A stretch of DNA of 64,000 bases, from the NCBI RefSeq assembly GCF_030815085.1, contig NZ_JAUSWG010000007.1, one strand, 5' to 3'. Every line of letters begins with the position of its first letter. The stretch's first letter is position 1. The DNA comes from Paraclostridium ghonii. Its GTDB lineage: Bacteria; Bacillota; Clostridia; Peptostreptococcales; Peptostreptococcaceae. This document shows, piece by piece, positions 36,038 to 43,784 of this stretch. The position numbers and the translations under genes were made by a program. The notes below the pieces were generated by a model. That model saw nothing but the letters and a program-made list of their open reading frames with translations, did no database searches and was not told the DNA's origin.

Positions 36038-37597
36038 CTAAATCAAATTATACCATATTCCTCCACCTGGACCTAATGGTAACCCCATTGCCATGAATAT
36101 AACTAATAACACAATTAAAACTATAGAAAATGCAAATGAAAAAGGTATCATATTAGCTATTACAGTTCCTACTCCAATATCCTTATCATATCTCTTTGCA
36201 AATGCTAAAAGTATAGGAAAAAAAGGAAATAATGGACTTATTGGATTTGTTATAGAGTCTCCTATGCGATAAGCCATTTGAGTAAGTGCTGGATCATATC
36301 CAAGTAACATAAACATTGGAATAAATATAGGTGCCATAATCGCCCATTTTGCAGATGCACTACCTACAAATAAATTTATAAATGCTGATAAAAATATAAA
36401 TCCTACAATTAAACCTTTTCCTCCAATGCCAGCATTTGATAATAATTTTGCGCCTTCTATAGATAATATAGTTCCTAAATTGCTTTCGTTGAATAGATAT
36501 AAAAACTGAGCAGCTGCAAATGCTAAAACTATATATGCCCCCATATCACTCATTGATTTTCCCATTATACATACTAAATCTTTGTCATTTTTTATACTTT
36601 TTGTAACTTTTCCATATACCAATCCAGGCACTAAAAATATTATAAGTATAATAGGTACTATCCCTTTCATTAAAGGTGCATTGCTTGATAATAATGATCC
36701 ATTTTTTGCATCTCTCATAAATGCATTATCTCCTATGCATAGAATGATCAATAATAAACATACAATCCCACACGCATATAATGCATATTTTAATCCTTTT
36801 GACTCTATATCGGTTAATTGATTATCCTTTCCATCGCTATCTTCAGATAAGTCTTCATATTTTTTAAATCTAGGCTCTATATATCTTTCTGTTACAAATG
36901 TAGCTGCAATAGTCAAAAGTATTGTAGCTACAAATTTAAAATAAAAATTAATAGCTGGATTTCCAATATAGTTAGGATCCATAATTTGAGCTGCTGGTGT
37001 TGTAAATCCTATTAATAATACATCAGACATGTTTACCATAATATTGGCTGCAAATCCACCTGCAACCCCTGCATATCCAACAAACATACCTACTAGAGGG
37101 TGTCTTCCTATACCCAAAAATACTATCGCTGCAAGAGGAGGTAATACTATAAATCCTGCATCACCTGCAGCATTTGAAACTATACCAACAAATATTATAG
37201 TTAATGTGATTAATTTTTTCGGAACTTTACTTATGCTTTTTTTCATTAAAGATTCCATAAATCCTGATTTTTCAGCTACTCCAGCTCCAAGCATAGTTAC
37301 TAATACTAATCCGAGAGGTGCAAACCCTTGGAAATTTGAAACTATGTTTCCTAAAAATTTTTGTAATTGAGATTTTTCTAATAGATTTACAGCTTTTACT
37401 GTCTCTTTGGTCATTGGATGAACTACAGATATTTTGCTATTTGAAATTAATGTAGATACTATCATTACTACTATGCATAGAATTATAAATATAGTAACAG
37501 GATCTGGAAGTTTATTTCCAACTTTTTCAATTTTATCTAATATTTTATCTAATATTAAAGATTTGCCTTCTTTCTTATATATAGATTTAGCCTTCAA
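36038..37597 (-). CDS. AbgT-family transporter
   Basis: A 519-residue permease with about twelve hydrophobic segments and the AbgT-family texts KLPDPVTIFIILC, SNAAGDAGFIVLPPLAA, LFVGSASAKWAIMAPIF and GDSITNPISPLFPFFPI. E. coli AbgT imports p-aminobenzoyl-glutamate; other members export sulphonamides or take up short peptides. It starts with TTG at 37597, preceded by GAAAGG. An M20 amidohydrolase gene lies 258 bp upstream on the same strand, the expected partner to cleave the imported amide. Confidence 0.92.
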   Translation of the reverse strand: MKAKSIYKKEGKSLILDKILDKIEKVGNKLPDPVTIFIILCIVVMIVSTLISNSKISVVHPMTKETVKAVNLLEKSQLQKFLGNIVSNFQGFAPLGLVLVTMLGAGVAEKSGFMESLMKKSISKVPKKLITLTIIFVGIVSNAAGDAGFIVLPPLAAIVFLGIGRHPLVGMFVGYAGVAGGFAANIMVNMSDVLLIGFTTPAAQIMDPNYIGNPAINFYFKFVATILLTIAATFVTERYIEPRFKKYEDLSEDSDGKDNQLTDIESKGLKYALYACGIVCLLLIILCIGDNAFMRDAKNGSLLSSNAPLMKGIVPIILIIFLVPGLVYGKVTKSIKNDKDLVCIMGKSMSDMGAYIVLAFAAAQFLYLFNESNLGTILSIEGAKLLSNAGIGGKGLIVGFIFLSAFINLFVGSASAKWAIMAPIFIPMFMLLGYDPALTQMAYRIGDSITNPISPLFPFFPILLAFAKRYDKDIGVGTVIANMIPFSFAFSIVLIVLLVIFMAMGLPLGPGGGIWYNLI

Positions 37598-37855
37598 ATT
37601 GTATACCTTTCTACTAAAGTTTTCTAAATATATTTAAGACTTTCTCCAGTCTTAAAAAACACAATATTCTGACTTTTTAATTTGCTATACATACATTGTT
37701 TCATCTAAAATATATTTATAAAACATTAAAGCAGCCTCTCTTTTTAATATTTTTAAATACATTAATAATTTTCCATAAAATATTATTTACATTTTTTCAA
37801 CCTATATACTTCACTTCTATATTTCTTCGACATTATAATATTACTTATTCCTAAA

Positions 37856-39034
37856 TTATTTATTAAAAAAATCTATTGCTACTTGTGCTAAACTCTCGCT
37901 TAATATTTTTAAATTTTTATCATCGAATTTAAAATATGGGTTATGATGAATAACTGGATTATTTTCATCCTCAGCTATCCCAACAAAGAAAAATGATCCT
38001 GGAACTTCCTTTACATAATATGAGAAATCTTCAGCCCCCATAGTAGCTTCTTTCAACTCTTTTACATTATTTTTTCCTACTACTTTTTCTAATGAAATTT
38101 TAGCTAAGTCTGTCATTTCATAATCATTGATAAGAGGAGGAAACTTTTTTTCAAATTCAAACTCATACGTAGCTCCTTGAGATATACATATACCTTTTAT
38201 TATATCCTCCATTAATTTAGCTACCTCGGATCTAGTTTGTTCATCAAATGTACGCACAGTTCCTGATACCTCTACTTCATTAGGTATTATATTGTGAGAA
38301 TCTCCACCTTTTATTTTCCCACATGTAATTACCAATGGATTTAATGGGTTATTTTTTCTACTAACTATAGTTTGTATTGTACTTACTATTTGACAGGTTA
38401 TAACAATTGGATCTATAGTCAAATGAGGAGATCCTCCATGACCACCTTTACCTATTACTTTAAATTTAAACGTATCTGGCGCTGCCATCATAGCTCCATG
38501 TTTTACATGTATTTCTCCTTCTTTAATTGATCCCCATAGATGTCCCCCAAACACAGCATCGACTTTAGGATTTTGTAATATACCTTCTTCTATCATAGGT
38601 TTTGCTCCACCTTCTGTCTCTTCTGCAGGTTGAAATACAAACTTTATATTTCCTTTTAATTCATTTCTTAATTCACTCAACATCATGGCAGCTCCTAAAA
38701 GAGATGCAACATGTCCATCATGCCCACATCCATGCATCATTCCATGAACTTTCGATTTGTATGGCAAATTTGTTTTTTCTTCTAGCTTAAGTCCATCCAT
38801 ATCAGCTCTTAACATAACAGTTTTTCCTTCGTGCTTTCCTCTCAATAATCCTACTACACCAGTTTTAGCTATATTGGACTTCACTTCTATATTAAGCTTT
38901 TCTAACTCACCTACTATAATTTTTGAAGTTTTAAATTCCTCAAACCCAATTTCCGGATACATGTGTATCAAATGCCTTATATCTTTTATCCTTTCATAAT
39001 TTTTATCAGATAGTTCTTTTACTCTATCTATCAT
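37856..39034 (-). CDS. M20-family amidohydrolase
   Basis: A 392-residue metal-dependent amidohydrolase of the hippurate/amino-acid-amide group. It opens with RHLIHMYPEIGFEEFKTS, has the metal-site MMHGCGHDGHVASLLGAA and PAEETEGGAKPMI motifs, a dimerisation insert, and the closing TMGAEDFSYY with metal-binding Glu. It resembles AbgB, HipO and IAA-amide hydrolases; the exact substrate cannot be told. The neighbouring AbgT transporter suggests an aminoacyl-benzoate or N-acyl amino acid. AGGAGG precedes the ATG. Confidence 0.93.
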   Translation of the reverse strand: MIDRVKELSDKNYERIKDIRHLIHMYPEIGFEEFKTSKIIVGELEKLNIEVKSNIAKTGVVGLLRGKHEGKTVMLRADMDGLKLEEKTNLPYKSKVHGMMHGCGHDGHVASLLGAAMMLSELRNELKGNIKFVFQPAEETEGGAKPMIEEGILQNPKVDAVFGGHLWGSIKEGEIHVKHGAMMAAPDTFKFKVIGKGGHGGSPHLTIDPIVITCQIVSTIQTIVSRKNNPLNPLVITCGKIKGGDSHNIIPNEVEVSGTVRTFDEQTRSEVAKLMEDIIKGICISQGATYEFEFEKKFPPLINDYEMTDLAKISLEKVVGKNNVKELKEATMGAEDFSYYVKEVPGSFFFVGIAEDENNPVIHHNPYFKFDDKNLKILSESLAQVAIDFFNK

Positions 39035-39230
39035 ATATCCACCTCCTTTTGATATTAAATTTCTACATATTATCTTAATTTCCTTTATAATTATCTAAAT
39101 TTCTTCTATTTTATCTACTTTAATATTTAATCCCCTTTTCAATAATAATAATTACCTATGAAAGCATTAACTTTAGCTATATAAAGTGTATTTTAATTTA
39201 AATATAAATTAGTTTTTCCTCATAAAAATA

Positions 39231-39273
39231 CTCTATATTATAAACATTTTTTATTAATGTTTATAATATAGAG
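39231..39273 (-). terminator. Long perfect terminator hairpin
   Basis: CTCTATATTATAAACATT pairs over 18 bp with its reverse complement across a 7-nt loop. The minus strand continues with TATTTTTATG. It ends the PC4-like gene transcript. Confidence 0.8.
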
Positions 39274-39295
39274 TTCATAAAAAAATCATTCCATT

Positions 39296-39517
39296 TTATA
39301 GATTTATTTCATTTAATACCTTTTTAAGTTCTCTCAACTCATCTATGCTTAAAGTTAATCCCTTACCCATTTTTTGATGATTTTCATCCCAATCTCTTAT
39401 ATCAAATTTAACTGGCCTATCATTCCAACTTACTAGGTTTAATTCTTTTGTCCATCCATTTGCAGATTCTGAAATCACACCAAGATTTTCTTGTATCTCA
39501 AATTTTATACCTGCCAG
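39296..39517 (-). CDS. YdbC/PC4-like single-stranded DNA-binding protein, CTG start
   Basis: A 73-residue protein of the PC4/YdbC family. It reads AGIKFEIQENLGVISESANG then WTKELNLVSWNDRPVKFDIR and KMGKGLTLSIDEL. The family folds as a beta sheet plus helix dimer that binds single-stranded DNA or RNA. Relatives begin Met-Ala-x-Ile-Lys-Tyr/Phe-Glu-Ile. Here that position is CTG-GCA-GGT-ATA-AAA, with GAGGTGAT 5 nt before the CTG, so CTG at 39517 is the best start. The first GTG (39478) would drop the first strand of the fold. It follows the broken DUF1653 gene by 15 nt. Confidence 0.85.
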   Translation of the reverse strand: MAGIKFEIQENLGVISESANGWTKELNLVSWNDRPVKFDIRDWDENHQKMGKGLTLSIDELRELKKVLNEINL

Positions 39518-39532
39518 ATTATCACCTCTATA

Positions 39533-39735
39533 TTATTTTCCTTTATATAGTTCAAATCTATATGTTTGATTTGTTGTATTGTCAGTTCGTCCTTCCTCCA
39601 CTTTTTTCATAAACATCTTAATAGGTATGACATACATGTCATATGGAGGATGGAGGATATATCATTTGATATTATACTAATTCCTCTCCTGTTTCTGAGT
39701 GTTTAACTAAATCCCTATTCGTAAATTATACCTAC
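39533..39735 (-). pseudogene. Broken DUF1653-family gene
   Basis: The minus strand holds the family text DLVKHSETGEELV, a stop (TAA), YQMIYPP, then in a shifted frame YDMYVIPIKMFMKKVEEG and a tail RFELYKGK ending at 39533. The frame shift coincides with a tandem 7-bp duplication (CCTCCAT twice); removing one copy restores YPPYDMYV. The N-terminal part is also frame-shifted. Intact DUF1653 proteins are about 65-75 residues. It lies directly before the PC4-like gene and was probably its operon partner. Confidence 0.7.
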
Positions 39736-39745
39736 TTGGTATTTT

Positions 39746-40453
39746 TTAAATAGCTATACTAACTTCTTTATCTAATATTAATAATAATTCAGATAAACCA
39801 TGAATTTCATAAGTAAATTTTATATCATTGACTTCTTTTTCTAATGGATTAAACCACACACAATCAATTCCAAAATTATTAGCTCCCTTAATATCAGATG
39901 CTGGACTATCTCCTATCATAAGTGTATCTTCTTTTTTTATAAAATCATATTTATCAAAAATTATCTCGAAAAACTTCGAGTTTGGTTTTTCAACTCCCAT
40001 TTCTTCAGAAATAAATACATCATCGAATAAATCTACCATCTTTGAATCTTTAAGTCTCTGTTTTTGCGTTTTACCTATCCCATTAGTACCTGCAAATATT
40101 TTATATCCTCTATTTTTTAATTCTATTAAAGTTTCTATAGCTTTAGGAACTGTTTTATGCCCTTTATTTAAACAATTTTGATAGTCTCTTTCCACTATTT
40201 CTCCTTTAATATCATGTCCATACAATGCAAAAAATTCTTCAAATCTTTTAGTTAAAGCTTCTTCTTTTTTTATAAGTCCTTGCTCTATTAAACTCCAAAA
40301 TCTTCTATTTATAGACTTATATTGATTAATTGATTTTTCCTCAAAAGGAATATTGTACTTTTTAAAAATTACTTTTAAAGAATTTCTTTCATTATCTTGA
40401 AAATCTAATAAAGTATCATCTAAGTCAAATATTAAATGTTTATATTGTTTCAT
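39746..40453 (-). CDS. HAD-family hydrolase (YjjG-like nucleotidase)
   Basis: A 235-residue haloacid-dehalogenase phosphatase. Motif I is FDLDDTLLDF, motif II is FAGTNG (Thr), motif III Lys is in EEMGVEKPNSKFF and motif IV is MIGDSPASDIKGANN. A helical cap lies between motifs I and II. It resembles YjjG and YfnB, nucleotidases that clean up non-canonical pyrimidine nucleotides. The frame extends 42 codons upstream in hydrophobic text, but AGAGGTGA marks the ATG at 40453. Confidence 0.9.
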   Translation of the reverse strand: MKQYKHLIFDLDDTLLDFQDNERNSLKVIFKKYNIPFEEKSINQYKSINRRFWSLIEQGLIKKEEALTKRFEEFFALYGHDIKGEIVERDYQNCLNKGHKTVPKAIETLIELKNRGYKIFAGTNGIGKTQKQRLKDSKMVDLFDDVFISEEMGVEKPNSKFFEIIFDKYDFIKKEDTLMIGDSPASDIKGANNFGIDCVWFNPLEKEVNDIKFTYEIHGLSELLLILDKEVSIAI

Positions 40454-40511
40454 GTCTTCACCTCTTTTTATATAATACTCTATTTCAATTAAAAAGAATA
40501 TGTATTTGATT

Positions 40512-40540
40512 AATTTATAATACCTTAGTACATAAAAATA
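40512..40540. repeat. Copy of the 29-bp dispersed repeat
   Basis: Matches 9906-9934 in 28 of 29 positions (one T/C change). It again sits directly past a terminator hairpin on the minus strand. No function is known to me. Confidence 0.5.
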
Positions 40541-40567
40541 GAGAAGAGCTAAAAATAGCATCTTCTC
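40541..40567 (-). terminator. Terminator of the Cys-rich protein gene
   Basis: GAGAAGA pairs with TCTTCTC, with inner GCT/AGC pairing, and is followed by TATTTTTAT on the minus strand; it abuts the stop codon. Confidence 0.75.
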
Positions 40568-41040
40568 TAACAACCACAATTAGGTATAACTTCTACTGGT
40601 ATAACTCTGTCTAAATCAGTACCTTTAGAACACATTTTTAAAAATCCGCAACCTACTCTTTCTCCTATAAATGTTGTGCAAAAACATCCATCCCCAAAGC
40701 TAATAGCTGGGCTAAAAGTAAGATTTCCTAAGCTATAGTCAGACAATTGAAATTCAACAAGGGGGTTTTTAAAAGGGTGACCATGCTCATCTACTAATAT
40801 TCCAAATATCATTTGCTTACAACCGCACATAACCTCCACCTTATACGGAAACATTAACTTAAGGCAAACAGGTTTCGGTCCATGAGGCTTACATTCTGGT
40901 TTCTTTTTCTTTCTCCCTCTATAACTTTCATCCAATACGAGTTCTTCACTATCAAAATTTATTTTGTCTAGTATAAACTGATGGAGTTCTTCTTCGTTAG
41001 TTATATGTTTACCATCTATTACAAAATTTAATTTACTCAT
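40567..41040 (-). CDS. Cysteine-rich protein of unknown function
   Basis: A 157-residue soluble protein with 10 cysteines, several in CxC or CGC form (VMCGCK, GCFC, final NCGC). The N-terminal third (1-40) is a helical-looking acidic stretch, followed by a basic RGRKKKKPECKPHGPKP linker and a beta-rich part. GILVDEHGHPFKNPLVEF resembles the first strands of a transthyretin or Ig-like fold. There is no signal peptide. The clustered cysteines could bind metal or cross-link, as in spore coat proteins, but nothing ties it to the coat directly. GGGAGGG marks the ATG at 41040. I do not recognise the family. Confidence 0.75.
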   Translation of the reverse strand: MSKLNFVIDGKHITNEEELHQFILDKINFDSEELVLDESYRGRKKKKPECKPHGPKPVCLKLMFPYKVEVMCGCKQMIFGILVDEHGHPFKNPLVEFQLSDYSLGNLTFSPAISFGDGCFCTTFIGERVGCGFLKMCSKGTDLDRVIPVEVIPNCGC

Positions 41041-41123
41041 AAACCCTCCCACCTCATAATATTTTTAAAGAATACTATATATTATGTTTAAAGGTTGAAA
41101 GTTGTTCATAATAAAAAAGTGTA

Positions 41124-41164
41124 AAAAATAAAGCTATATACTTAATGTACATAGCCTTATTTTT
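41124..41164 (-). terminator. Terminator of the dicarboxylate symporter gene
   Basis: AATAAAGCTAT...GTAC pairs with ATAGCCTTATT, followed by T-rich sequence on both strands. Confidence 0.75.
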
Positions 41165-41182
41165 ATTCATTTAACTTAATAT

Positions 41183-42364
41183 TTATACATTTTGATCTTC
41201 TTTTATGTTTTTCTTATTAGCAACGCCTGTAAGCATAAGTGTGAGTGCTCCATCTCCAGTTACATTACAAGCTGTTCCAAAGCTATCCTGAAGCGCAAAT
41301 ATAGTTAATATAAGCGCTGTCCCCGTTTCATTAAATCCTAATACACTAGTTATTAATCCAAGAGATGCCATAACAGTTCCTCCTGGAACTCCCGGAGCCC
41401 CTATTGCAAATATCCCAAGTAATATTATAAATAATATCATAGATGATATATCTGGTAATTTTCCATAAAGTATTTGTGAAACTACCATAACAAAAAATAC
41501 CTCAGTTAAAACTGATCCACATAAATGTATATTTGAGAACAGCGGAATAGAGAAATTCGAAATATCTTTTCTTAAAACTTTAGATTTTTTTGCACATTCA
41601 ATTGAAACTGGTAAAGTTGCTGCTGATGACATACTTCCTACAGCTGTTAAATATGCAGGCCCATAATGTTTTAATACCTCAATAGGATTTTTACCAGATA
41701 TAACTCCACTTATAGCATATAAAAGTGTAAGCCATATAAAGTGACCTATAAGAACTATAATAATTATTTTTATAAATACTGGTAATTGATTTGTTATAGA
41801 TCCTTCATACGCAAGTGTTGCAAATGTAGTTGCTATAAAAATCGGAAGTAATGGAATAACTATTTTGTTCACTAAACTAAGTACTATATCTTGAAATTGA
41901 TCTAATAGTTTTTCAAATAAATCTGCTTTTGTCCAAGCTGTTGCAAGCCCTAATATTATAGATAAAAATAAAGCACTCATAACAGGCATAACTTGAGGAA
42001 TATCTAATTTAAATATAAGCTCTGGTAACTCTCTTAAAGCTCCTGTAGTTGATTGTATAGATAATCTTGGAATTAATATATATCCAAATATTGCAGAAAA
42101 AACAGCAGCGCCAATAGATGATATATATGCAAAAGTTATAGCATATCCTAGTAATTTAGAAGCATTGCTTTTTAATTTCGCAATCGATGGAGCTATAAAT
42201 CCTATTATAATCAAAGGAACTGCAAAGAATATTACCTGCCCCAAAATGTACTTTAATGTTACAATAACATTCATAAAAGATTTTGGTGAGTAAAATCCAA
42301 TTAAAAGACCTAAAAATACAGATAATACCAATTTAAATATTAAGCTATCAAATAATTTTTTCAT
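41183..42364 (-). CDS. Dicarboxylate/amino acid:cation symporter (DAACS family)
   Basis: A 393-residue transporter of the GltP/SstT/DctA superfamily. It has eight hydrophobic segments and two re-entrant loops with SMSSAATLPVSIE (serine-rich HP1) and GAPGVPGGTVMASLG (HP2), and TM8 reads DSFGTACNVTGDGAL with the substrate-binding Asp and Asn. Substrates in the family are glutamate, aspartate, serine and C4-dicarboxylates, co-transported with Na+ or H+. The exact one is not predictable. AGGAGG precedes the ATG, and the gene is monocistronic. Confidence 0.93.
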   Translation of the reverse strand: MKKLFDSLIFKLVLSVFLGLLIGFYSPKSFMNVIVTLKYILGQVIFFAVPLIIIGFIAPSIAKLKSNASKLLGYAITFAYISSIGAAVFSAIFGYILIPRLSIQSTTGALRELPELIFKLDIPQVMPVMSALFLSIILGLATAWTKADLFEKLLDQFQDIVLSLVNKIVIPLLPIFIATTFATLAYEGSITNQLPVFIKIIIIVLIGHFIWLTLLYAISGVISGKNPIEVLKHYGPAYLTAVGSMSSAATLPVSIECAKKSKVLRKDISNFSIPLFSNIHLCGSVLTEVFFVMVVSQILYGKLPDISSMILFIILLGIFAIGAPGVPGGTVMASLGLITSVLGFNETGTALILTIFALQDSFGTACNVTGDGALTLMLTGVANKKNIKEDQNV

Positions 42365-42486
42365 AAAAACACCTCCCTCCTTAAATGTTATATAAACAGA
42401 ATCGTATCGTCAAGAAACTCTTTTTTTTTATAGTTTTTTTCAATAAATCCTATATACTTGTATACATACTCTATATAATGACAAAA

Positions 42487-42514
42487 AAATGAACTCTTAA
42501 ATTAGAGTCCATTT
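42487..42514 (-). terminator. Terminator of the hrcA-dnaJ operon
   Basis: AAATG-ACTCT pairs with AGAGT-CATTT (one mismatch), followed by a T-run on the minus strand. Confidence 0.8.
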
Positions 42515-42528
42515 AATATTATAAATTT

Positions 42529-43680
42529 TTACTTTCCTTTAAAAAAATCTTCTATCTTTTGTCCGAAAGTCCTCTTTTTTTCATGTACCTCATCTCCGCA
42601 AGACTCAGCAAATGCTTTTAAAAGTTCTTTTTGTTTATCATTTAATTTTTTAGGAACTTCAACTATAACTTTAACATATTGATCACCTCTAGAGTTTCCT
42701 CTCATTTTTGGTATACCTTTTTCTCTTAGTCTGAATACAGTTCCTGTTTGAGTTCCTGTTGGTACATTATACATTACCTTACCATCTAAAGTTGGAACTT
42801 CTATTTCATCTCCAAGTGCAGCTTGAACAAATGTTATAGGTAACTCAAAGTGTACATCAAATCCATCTCTTGTGAATAATGTATGAGATTTAACATTTAC
42901 TATTATATATAAATCTCCTCTAGGTCCACCTTTAGACCCTAAATCTCCTTGACCACTTAACTTAATTATTTGGTCATTGTCTATACCTGCTGGTATATCA
43001 ACTTCTATAGTTTTAACTTTTCTACTCTTTCCGCTTCCATTACACTTAGAACATGGCGATTCTAAAACTTCTCCTTCTCCATTACATGTAGAGCAAGTTC
43101 TTGAGCTCATTATATTACCAAATGGAGTTCTTTGAGCTGTTCTAACTTCTCCCGCACCATTACATGTTGGACAAGTTTTCTTAGATGTTCCATCTTTTGA
43201 ACCACTACCACTACATTCACTACATTCTTCAGTTCTATTTATTTTTATAGATTTATTAACTCCAAATGCAGCTTCTTCAAATGTGATAATTACAGTTTGC
43301 TTTATATCAGCTCCACGTTCAGGCCCTCTTCTTCTAGGTCTTGAGCCGCCAAAACCTCCGCCAAACATATCACCAAATATATCTCCGAATATATCTTCAA
43401 ATCCACCAGCTCCGCCTCCAAAGCCTCCAAATCCACCTTGGCCTCCAAAGCCTCCGTTTACACCATCATGACCAAATTGATCATAATTAGATCTTTTTGT
43501 GTCATCCGATAATACTTCATACGCTTCATTTGCCTCTTTAAACTTCGCTTCTGCTTCTTTATCATCTGGGTTTCTGTCTGGATGATATTTCATTGCAAGT
43601 TTTCTGTATGCTTTTTTCAATGTCTGTGCATCTGCACCTTTATCAACACCTAGCACTTCATAATAGTCTCTTTTTGCCAC
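42529..43680 (-). CDS. dnaJ: Chaperone DnaJ
   Basis: A 383-residue Hsp40. The J domain (1-70) has the HPD motif in YHPDRNPDD. A Gly/Phe region (about 75-120) and a zinc domain with four CxxCxGxG repeats (CSECSGSG, CPTCNGAG, CSTCNGEG, CSKCNGSG) come next, then the C-terminal substrate-binding and dimer domains. The frame extends 10 codons upstream, but AAGGTGG marks the GTG at 43680, so the gene starts with GTG. It is last in the heat-shock operon, separated from dnaK by a perfect palindrome. Confidence 0.97.
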   Translation of the reverse strand: MAKRDYYEVLGVDKGADAQTLKKAYRKLAMKYHPDRNPDDKEAEAKFKEANEAYEVLSDDTKRSNYDQFGHDGVNGGFGGQGGFGGFGGGAGGFEDIFGDIFGDMFGGGFGGSRPRRRGPERGADIKQTVIITFEEAAFGVNKSIKINRTEECSECSGSGSKDGTSKKTCPTCNGAGEVRTAQRTPFGNIMSSRTCSTCNGEGEVLESPCSKCNGSGKSRKVKTIEVDIPAGIDNDQIIKLSGQGDLGSKGGPRGDLYIIVNVKSHTLFTRDGFDVHFELPITFVQAALGDEIEVPTLDGKVMYNVPTGTQTGTVFRLREKGIPKMRGNSRGDQYVKVIVEVPKKLNDKQKELLKAFAESCGDEVHEKKRTFGQKIEDFFKGK

Positions 43681-43708
43681 GCTTGCCACCACCTTCGTAT
43701 TACATAAC

Positions 43709-43736
43709 AATAGCTTGTAGACGTCTACAAGCTATT
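43709..43736. terminator. Perfect 28-nt palindrome between dnaK and dnaJ
   Basis: The 14-nt half AATAGCTTGTAGAC is followed by its exact reverse complement, with no spacer. As RNA it forms a hairpin with a 4-nt tip, but the T-tract after it (TATTGTT) is poor. It may reduce dnaJ expression relative to dnaK, or protect the dnaK mRNA end. Confidence 0.65.
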
Positions 43737-43784
43737 ATTAATTTTACATATTTATTATATACAAGTAACATTAATTTTCAAATA

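Noticed and set aside
37598..37855. Possible small gene between abgT and the amidohydrolase
   Set aside because: Only very AT-rich sequence with frequent stops in all frames was seen.
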